From contig SXRG01000110.1 of assembly GCA_005793645.1 (NCBI GenBank), positions 1-11,736 on the forward strand: a stretch of DNA of 11,736 bases, given 5' to 3'. The stretch is from Burkholderiales bacterium (GTDB lineage: Bacteria > Pseudomonadota > Gammaproteobacteria > Burkholderiales > Thiobacillaceae). A model generated the notes under the pieces. That model was not told the origin of the DNA. It did not search any database and saw nothing but the letters and a program-made list of their open reading frames with translations. The position numbers and the translations under genes are program-made. Of this stretch, positions 6,286-11,736 are shown in pieces (within the stretch, counting starts at the first letter, position 1; each line of letters opens with the position of its first letter).

Positions 6286-6981
6286 ATGAAAACTACTCTG
6301 CTAATGATAGATGATCACCCTTTGTTTCGGCGTGGGGTGTTACAACTCCTCTCCGATTGCGAGGGTTTCCAGATCGTGGGCGAGGCCTCTTCGGGGGTTG
6401 AAGGTCTGCAACTTGTTACGGACCTGAATCCGGATTTGATCCTTCTGGATCTCAACATGCATGGCATAAGCGGGTTGGAGGTGTTAAAGGTCATCAAAAC
6501 CCGCAGCCCTGACACGTGGGTGGTAATGCTAACCGTATCGGATGATGCGGCTGACCTAATAGCGGCCTTGCGCTCTGGTGCTGACGGGTATCTGCTTAAA
6601 GATATGGATCCGGATATGTTGTGCGGAAAGCTAGGACAAGTGGTCGCCGGTAATGTCATCCTCAGTGAGCGGTTAACCCAGCTCTTGGCACATGCCATGC
6701 GTTCACAAGACACTCCACGCCAACCCAATGAAGCTGGCCTTACCGAGCAGGAGCAGCGCATCCTTGATTATATTGCTCAAGGCAAGAGCAACAAGCAGAT
6801 TGCCCGCGAGATTGACATCAGCGATGGAACGGTCAAGGTGCATGTTAAACACCTGTTGCGCAAACTAAATCTGCATAGCCGCCTGGAGGCAGCGGTGTGG
6901 GTTGCAGCGAATCAGAAACGGGAAAACCGACAGAGGTCATCTATTCCGCTCGATGCAGGGGATGCGTCTAATGTTCATTGA
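6286..6981 (+). CDS. narL: Nitrate/nitrite response regulator NarL
   Basis: A 231-residue NarL/FixJ-family transcription factor, partner of the adjacent NarX. The receiver domain has the acidic pair Asp9-Asp10, the phospho-acceptor Asp55 (LILLDLNMHG), Thr83 and Lys105 (GYLLKDMD). After a linker, the LuxR-type helix-turn-helix spans about 150-212, with the recognition segment DGTVKVHVKHLLRKLNLHSR nearly identical to that of E. coli NarL. It should therefore read the same TACYNMT heptamers, and such a site is present in the narK1/narX spacer. About 20 polar residues after VWVAANQ extend past the usual C-terminus and have no recognisable motif. The ATG lies 7 bases after the narX stop with little ribosome site of its own, suggesting translational coupling. 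The stop codon overlaps the FNR-type box that precedes ubiU. Confidence 0.96.
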   Translation: MKTTLLMIDDHPLFRRGVLQLLSDCEGFQIVGEASSGVEGLQLVTDLNPDLILLDLNMHGISGLEVLKVIKTRSPDTWVVMLTVSDDAADLIAALRSGADGYLLKDMDPDMLCGKLGQVVAGNVILSERLTQLLAHAMRSQDTPRQPNEAGLTEQEQRILDYIAQGKSNKQIAREIDISDGTVKVHVKHLLRKLNLHSRLEAAVWVAANQKRENRQRSSIPLDAGDASNVH

Positions 6982-6992
6982 CGACCGTCAAT
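6977..6992 (+). promoter_or_regulatory. FNR/Anr/Dnr-type box upstream of ubiU
   Basis: ATTGAC-GACC-GTCAAT is a perfect 6-4-6 palindrome. Its core TTGAC-N4-GTCAA has the layout of the FNR-family box TTGAT-N4-ATCAA, differing at one position in each half. It overlaps the narL stop codon (TGA, 6979-6981). Its centre (6984.5) is about 41.5 bases before the start point predicted from the -10 hexamer at 7013, the class II activation spacing. Confidence 0.7.
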
Positions 6993-7012
6993 CCTCAAAT
7001 AGGGATGCAGAG

Positions 7013-7018
7013 TAAAAT
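7013..7018 (+). promoter_or_regulatory. Predicted -10 hexamer of the ubiUVT promoter
   Basis: TAAAAT matches the sigma-70 -10 consensus TATAAT at five of six positions. No good -35 is present at the right distance. The FNR-type box occupies that region instead, as expected for a class II activator-dependent promoter. Predicted start near 7026, giving a leader of about 28 bases before the ubiU start. Confidence 0.55.
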
Positions 7019-7053
7019 AGGCGGTCTTTTTGTTGTGTGTAAGAGGTTTTCCT

Positions 7054-8070
7054 TTGCTTGACACCCATCCATTGCTAGAACTGATCTGTCCGGCTGGTAG
7101 CTTGCCGGCGCTGAAGGCGGCGGTCGATCATGGCGCCGATGGCGTTTATCTGGGTCTCAAGGACAACACCAACGCACGCAACTTTGCGGGCCTCAATTTT
7201 GACGACAAGTCCTTGGCTGAAGGTATTCGTTATGCCGAGGAACGCGGTTGTCGCGTGCTGATGGCGCTCAATACCTATCCGCAGCCGGATACGCTGAAAC
7301 GCTGGCATGCTGCCGTGGACAAGGCAGCCGAGTTGGGCGTTTACGCCATTATCCTCGCCGATCCTGGCTTGATGGCTTACGCTTGCAAGACCCATCCTGA
7401 ATTGCGCTTGCATTTGTCGGTGCAAGGTTCGGCTACGAGCTACGAGGCAATCCATTTTTACCGTGAACGCTTCGGCATCCAGCGTGCCGTGTTGCCGCGC
7501 GTGCTGTCTCTGGCGCAGGTCGAGAATGTAATTCGCAACAGCCCGGTAGAGATTGAATTGTTCGGTTTTGGGGGGTTGTGCGTGATGGTGGAAGGCCGTT
7601 GCCTATTGTCCAGCTACGCGTGCGGCGATTCACCCAATACCTTTGGCGCTTGTTCGCCTGGCCACGCGGTGCGTTGGCAACAAACGCCGCAAGGCATGGA
7701 AACCCGGCTCAACGGCATTCTCATTGACCGCTATGCCGACCACGAAAAGGCAGGCTATCCGACTCTGTGCAAAGGCCGCTTTGCTGTGCAGGGAGAGACC
7801 TATTACGCGTTGGAGGAGCCGACCAGTCTGAATAGCATGGAGATGTTGCCGGAGATGCTGAGGATAGGGATCGCAGCCATTAAGATTGAAGGCCGCCAAC
7901 GCAGCCCGGCCTATGTCGCGCAGGTGACGCAGGTGTGGCGCGCGGCTATTGATGCGGTGAAACGCAATCCTGACGCATTCCACATTCAGCCGGACTGGAC
8001 GACGCAACTGACCAAGGTGTCCGAAGGCAGCATGCACACATTGGGTGCTTACAACCGACCATGGAAGTGA
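7054..8070 (+). CDS. ubiU: UbiU, O2-independent ubiquinone hydroxylase subunit (U32 peptidase-like)
   Basis: UbiU pairs with UbiV to form the [4Fe-4S] heterodimer that hydroxylates the ubiquinone ring without oxygen. The protein, 338 residues from this start, is collinear with E. coli UbiU: LELICPAGSLPALKAAVDHG at the N-terminus, the U32 signature ELFGFGGLCVMVEGRCLLS, then GACSP, RWQQTPQG, GYPTLCKGR, EEPTSLN and KIEGRQRSPAYV. Cys176, Cys183, Cys200 and Cys239 have exactly the 7-17-39 spacing of the cluster ligands in E. coli UbiU (169, 176, 193, 232). No ATG precedes the conserved region. TTG at 7054 is chosen because AAGAGG lies seven bases upstream, while the upstream TTG at 7030 has no such site. 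It is first in a tight ubiU-ubiV-ubiT series with an FNR-type promoter, next to nitrate-respiration genes. The RlhA/YegQ branch of U32 is excluded by length and by the cysteine pattern. Confidence 0.96.
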   Translation: MLDTHPLLELICPAGSLPALKAAVDHGADGVYLGLKDNTNARNFAGLNFDDKSLAEGIRYAEERGCRVLMALNTYPQPDTLKRWHAAVDKAAELGVYAIILADPGLMAYACKTHPELRLHLSVQGSATSYEAIHFYRERFGIQRAVLPRVLSLAQVENVIRNSPVEIELFGFGGLCVMVEGRCLLSSYACGDSPNTFGACSPGHAVRWQQTPQGMETRLNGILIDRYADHEKAGYPTLCKGRFAVQGETYYALEEPTSLNSMEMLPEMLRIGIAAIKIEGRQRSPAYVAQVTQVWRAAIDAVKRNPDAFHIQPDWTTQLTKVSEGSMHTLGAYNRPWK

Positions 8071-8079
8071 GGTGTTGAA

Positions 8080-8979
8080 ATGAAACTCACCCTTGGGCCG
8101 CTGCTCTATTATTGGTCGCGCGAAGATACTCTGGCGTTTTATGCTGAGGCGGCTACCTGGCCGGTAGATGTGGTGTATTTGGGCGAAACTGTGTGTTCAC
8201 GCCGCCATCTGCTACGCCTAGCCGACTGGCTGGAGGTGGCTGCAAGCTTGCGTGACGCGGGCAAGGAAGTGGTGCTGTCCACGCAAACCTTGATCGAGTC
8301 CGAATCCGACCTCAAGGCGCTGCGCAAGATTGTTGCCTACGGCGCATTCAAGGTCGAGGCTAACGAATTCGGTGCTGTGCGATTGTGCGCCGAGGCCGGC
8401 ATGCCTTTTGTCGCGGGTCCTGCGCTTAATGTGTACAACCCCGATACCCTGGCATTGTTACACGAGGCCGGTGCGCTGCGCTGGGTGCCACCGGTGGAGA
8501 TGCCGCAGGCCATGCTGAAGGCCATGATCGTGCCGGAAGGGATGGAAACCGAGCTGTTTAGCTATGGTCGCCTGCCGCTGGCCTTTTCTGCGCGTTGTTT
8601 TACCGCTCGCCATTACAATTTGCAAAAGGATGACTGCCAGTTCCGCTGCATTGATCATCCCGACGGGCTGGACCTTAAAACCCGCGAGAATGAGGTGTTT
8701 TTGACCATGAACGGCATTCAGACGCAATCGGCCAAGATTCACACTCTCGCACACCGTACAGATGAGGCGCGTGCCTTGGGCGTCACCTATCTACGCCTGT
8801 CGCCGCAGTCGCAGCACATGGGCCGGGTGGTGGGTGTGTTCGACACCCTGCGCAAAAATGCACTCGTGCCGATGGAGGCTGCCGCTCAATTACAACGATT
8901 GATGCCCGGTAAGCCTTGTGATGGCTACTGGTTGGGCCGTCCAGGTTTGGATTACGCACCCGATGAAGCATTGAATTAA
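8080..8979 (+). CDS. ubiV: UbiV, O2-independent ubiquinone hydroxylase subunit (U32 peptidase-like)
   Basis: UbiV is the second iron-sulfur subunit of the UbiU-UbiV anaerobic hydroxylase of ubiquinone synthesis. The 299-residue protein opens with MKLTLGPLLYYWSREDTLAF and contains VVYLGETVCSRRH, LFSYGRLPLAFSARCFTARH and DDCQFRC. Cys39, Cys173, Cys186 and Cys190 match the four ligands of E. coli UbiV (39, 180, 193, 197), with the same 13 and 4 spacings at the C-terminal trio. The ATG lies 9 bases after the ubiU stop, with GAGGTG overlapping that stop as ribosome site, so the two subunits are translated together. Length is normal for the family. The assignment is secure from the cysteine pattern plus operon context. 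Confidence 0.96.
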   Translation: MKLTLGPLLYYWSREDTLAFYAEAATWPVDVVYLGETVCSRRHLLRLADWLEVAASLRDAGKEVVLSTQTLIESESDLKALRKIVAYGAFKVEANEFGAVRLCAEAGMPFVAGPALNVYNPDTLALLHEAGALRWVPPVEMPQAMLKAMIVPEGMETELFSYGRLPLAFSARCFTARHYNLQKDDCQFRCIDHPDGLDLKTRENEVFLTMNGIQTQSAKIHTLAHRTDEARALGVTYLRLSPQSQHMGRVVGVFDTLRKNALVPMEAAAQLQRLMPGKPCDGYWLGRPGLDYAPDEALN

Positions 8980-8988
8980 AGGATTCCC

Positions 8989-9453
8989 ATGTTGCTGCCT
9001 GCCGTTCCAACCTACTTGTCTCGCTTTATAGCCCATCTGCCAATGGCACCGGTTTCCTACGCCTTGAGCCTGGGGCTGAATCGCATCGCCTGGCGCGGTC
9101 TGCAAGAATTGGATTGGACGCCAATGTATGGCCGTAGCTTCGCTATCCGCATCCTGGACCTTGGGGTTTCTGCCGGATTTCGCGTGGGACCGTCTGGTTT
9201 TGCTGCCGCCAAGGTTACAGAGGCTGCTGTTACCTTCAGCGCCAGCGCCGAGGATTTTGTGCGACTGGCGTTGCAACTGGAAGATCCGGACACCCTGTTT
9301 TTCAATCGTCGCCTGCGCATCGAGGGCGACACGGATCTGGGCTTGACGGCCAAGAATCTGCTCGATGGTGTGGATTTTGAGGCCTTGACGGCGCAGATGC
9401 CCGCACCCGTGCGTATGGTTTTGAACCAACTGCGACAACGCCTGGTGGCGTAA
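8989..9453 (+). CDS. ubiT: UbiT, SCP2-domain accessory factor of anaerobic ubiquinone synthesis
   Basis: UbiT is a sterol-carrier-protein-2 (SCP2) fold protein thought to bind prenylated quinone intermediates and present them to the anaerobic Ubi enzymes, as UbiJ does in the aerobic pathway. The 154-residue protein has an N-terminal amphipathic segment (PAVPTYLSRFIAHLPMAPVS) and then an SCP2 core with GFRVGPSG, VTFSASAEDFVRLALQLEDP, DTLFFNRRLRIEGDTDLGL and AKNLLDGVDFEAL, all typical of UbiT. The ATG is 9 bases after the ubiV stop, preceded by AAAGGA. It is the last gene of the operon. Downstream is a convergent pseudogene. Confidence 0.93.
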   Translation: MLLPAVPTYLSRFIAHLPMAPVSYALSLGLNRIAWRGLQELDWTPMYGRSFAIRILDLGVSAGFRVGPSGFAAAKVTEAAVTFSASAEDFVRLALQLEDPDTLFFNRRLRIEGDTDLGLTAKNLLDGVDFEALTAQMPAPVRMVLNQLRQRLVA

Positions 9454-9470
9454 TAAACCGGGGCCGATCT

Positions 9471-9488
9471 TCTGGCGTTTCGCCCAGA
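9471..9488. terminator. Weak hairpin between ubiT and the convergent pseudogene
   Basis: TCTGGCG and CGCCCAGA pair with one bulged base around a TTT loop, 18 bases after the ubiT stop and at the end of the convergent remnant. Neither strand has a T-run after it, so termination would be weak. Low confidence. Confidence 0.25.
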
Positions 9489-9489
9489 T

Positions 9490-9742
9490 TCAATACTTCC
9501 TTCTCTTGAAGGTACGGGCGGGAAGGATGACTTTGGTGCTGGCGACCTTCCGGGTCGAATCACTCTCTACGACTACCGCACCTGCATCGGTGACGATGAA
9601 ACTGGTATTGGCGTTCAAACCCTCATTGTCAAAGACCTGCATGCCGGAATTACCGATGTAGGCGTAAATGCCAGGAGCGACGGACTGGGAGTTCAGATCT
9701 AGGGCGGATGAGGTGTTGGGCAGGCAGAGCAGGGGGGAACAT
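9490..9742 (-). pseudogene. Remnant of a metallo-beta-lactamase-fold hydrolase gene: frameshifted at its start and truncated
   Basis: The minus strand encodes SALDLNSQSVAPGIYAYIGN followed by SGMQVFDNEGLNANTSFIV and TDAGAVVVESDST. This is the typical first beta-sheet of MBL-fold hydrolases (VAPGIY..., N..FIV...G.VVVE), most like the exported quinoprotein-relay or SoxH-like group. The frame then runs into unrelated residues (RKVASTKVILPARTFKRRKY) and stops at 9490, before any HxHxDH zinc motif, so it cannot be active. At the 5' end the frame meets a stop. Removing one base from the C6 run (9732-9737) would join it to an ATG at 9742 and give a signal-like start MFPLLCLPNTSSALDL. Both lesions point to a decayed gene. 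Family is recognised from the N-terminal pattern only. Confidence 0.55.
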
Positions 9743-9953
9743 AAAGGGGGTCAGCAGGAATGGGCTAGGTTGTGGCCTGTTTGAGGGGGCTGTGACTGTG
9801 TGAGGGCGTGTAACTACTGTGTTCTGCTTGAAAATGGTACTTATGAGGGATAGGCCAACAGTCCCGAGGATTATAGAGTCGCGCTTCTTCTTGGAATGAC
9901 ACAGATGAAGATGAACCTCTCGATCCGCTTTGGTGGTGTGTCTGAAAGTTTTT
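9743..9953. other. Spacer without a convincing gene, G-rich on the plus strand at its left end
   Basis: This stretch lies between the MBL remnant and the TonB-like gene. Frames are open on the minus strand but encode low-quality, family-free peptides. The left part is G-rich on the plus strand (runs near 9746-9750, 9763-9765 and 9784-9788). I see no repeat, RNA gene or clear promoter. Confidence 0.4.
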
Positions 9954-10712
9954 GTGCCGATTAAATTGTCGATAGGCCTGTGGGTTGCGCTTGCCCTGTC
10001 GTTGGCGCTGCATGCCAGTCTGTTTGTGGCGGATTGGCGAAAACAGTCACCATCGCCGGAGGTCCCCGTGCCGATGATGACGGTCGTGGTGCCTGTCGAG
10101 CCGATCCCCGTTTTGGCCAGACCCGCCAAGGTCCGCAAACAGGCATCTGGGGCCGCCTTTATGGCAGCGCCGTCTGCACCTTCAGCCGAGGAATGGGCCC
10201 TTGCCTCGAAATACGCGCCCAGGAATGGAAAGCGTTACCGACACGCGTGGGGGCAACAGGTGCGTAGCATGATGGGGACTGCGGTCGCAGGGCCCGATCA
10301 AGGGCAGGTTCGATTTCGCATCGAGATCGGGCCGGACGGCAAGATCGCCCATATTGAACAGCTTTGGGCGACCTCCGAGGTAGCCGCAAAGCTTGCCTGG
10401 AAGGCTATTCGCGCCTTGCCAGCCTTACCGCCCACGCCTAATGGAAAACCGCTGATTTTCGAGCAGACCATTTCTTTCTTGCCGTATGAGACGGGTTGGC
10501 CGCCTAGCTATCATTTGGACTGTTTGCCGGAGCCGGAAGCGTTTACGAATCCGTTTGTGTGGAATGGCGTCTCACCGCCACCGACTCCGGAGGCCCGTAA
10601 GCACCGTTCTCAGGCCCCCGAAGGCTGTCCGCCCGATTCCACGGGAAGCTCCATCGAGGAGGAGGAACAGAGCATGAAGCGCCAGAAGGATCAGTGGCGC
10701 TGGGGGCGTTGA
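9954..10712 (+). CDS. TonB-family protein with an extra C-terminal tail
   Basis: An energy-transducer-like protein, 252 residues from the chosen start. The layout is a short cytoplasmic N-terminus, one membrane helix (about 5-26, SIGLWVALALSLALHASLFV) and a proline/valine-rich periplasmic stretch (PSPEVPVPMMTVVVPVEPIP). A TonB-fold domain follows at about 96-180 (WGQQVRSMM, GQVRFRIEIGPDGKIAHIEQ, KLAWKAIRALPALPPTPNGK). A 70-residue tail then contains two Cys and an acidic patch (SSIEEEEQS). Known TonB proteins end soon after the TonB domain, so the tail is odd. No ExbB/ExbD or TonB-dependent receptor gene lies nearby, so the partner is unknown. The start is uncertain: GTG 9954 puts the helix close to the N-terminus, but TTG 9930 and GTG 9933 or 9936 are in frame and no strong ribosome site is visible. 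It is convergent with ettA, 11 bases apart. Confidence 0.7.
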   Translation: MPIKLSIGLWVALALSLALHASLFVADWRKQSPSPEVPVPMMTVVVPVEPIPVLARPAKVRKQASGAAFMAAPSAPSAEEWALASKYAPRNGKRYRHAWGQQVRSMMGTAVAGPDQGQVRFRIEIGPDGKIAHIEQLWATSEVAAKLAWKAIRALPALPPTPNGKPLIFEQTISFLPYETGWPPSYHLDCLPEPEAFTNPFVWNGVSPPPTPEARKHRSQAPEGCPPDSTGSSIEEEEQSMKRQKDQWRWGR

Positions 10713-10723
10713 ACGGGAACGAA

Positions 10724-11736
<1,013 letters not shown>

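Noticed and set aside
9302..9493. 63-codon minus-strand frame opposite ubiT
   Set aside because: Shadow of ubiT with no recognisable features. ubiT itself is strongly supported by its SCP2 sequence and operon position.
9732..9788. G-runs that could form a G-quadruplex
   Set aside because: The loops between runs would be about 8, 12 and 18 bases, too long for a confident quadruplex, and no regulatory context supports it.
9650..10138. 162-codon minus-strand frame across the TonB-like start and the spacer
   Set aside because: Low-complexity peptide with no domain. It overlaps the better-supported TonB-like gene on the opposite strand. Only the short PFLLTPFMFP part may belong to the frameshifted MBL remnant.

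Overview
The window reads as a chromosomal anaerobic-respiration locus of a Gram-negative proteobacterium. A betaproteobacterium is my best guess, from the GC-rich codon use, the paired NarK transporters and the UbiT/U/V set. That placement is inference, because no rRNA or phylogenetic marker is present.

Left half, minus strand (about 1-4125): a nitrate-respiration operon read right to left. Its order is narK1 (H+/nitrate symporter type), narK2 (nitrate/nitrite antiporter type, with an unusual periplasmic insert), a 69-residue two-helix membrane protein of unknown function, and the first 225 codons of narG, the molybdenum catalytic subunit of membrane-bound nitrate reductase. The rest of narG, and presumably narHJI, lie beyond the left edge. 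A 25-codon ORF that overlaps the narK1 stop fills the narK1-narK2 gap. Hairpins sit in all three gaps between these genes.

Middle, plus strand (4389-6981): the divergent narX-narL pair, a nitrate-sensing histidine kinase and its LuxR-type response regulator. The narK1/narX divergent spacer holds a NarL-heptamer-like inverted repeat, so the regulator probably controls the locus it sits in.

Right of that, plus strand (7054-9453): ubiU, ubiV and ubiT, the oxygen-independent ubiquinone synthesis genes, tightly packed. Just upstream, overlapping the narL stop codon, is a perfectly symmetric FNR/Anr-type box with a good -10 hexamer at class II spacing. The locus therefore appears to combine the terminal reductase, substrate transport, nitrate sensing and the anaerobic supply of the quinone that could feed the reductase.

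Far right (9454-11736): a short degraded region with a frameshifted, truncated metallo-beta-lactamase-fold gene remnant on the minus strand, a TonB-like protein with an extra C-terminal tail on the plus strand, and, convergent with it, the C-terminal 60% or so of ettA, the ABC-F translation factor, which runs off the right edge.

I see no tRNA, rRNA, CRISPR array, IS element or phage gene. No wholly new system is evident. The most unusual items are the repeat-bearing periplasmic insert in NarK2, the FNR-type promoter joining ubiUVT to narXL, and the divergent active-site segment of NarG.
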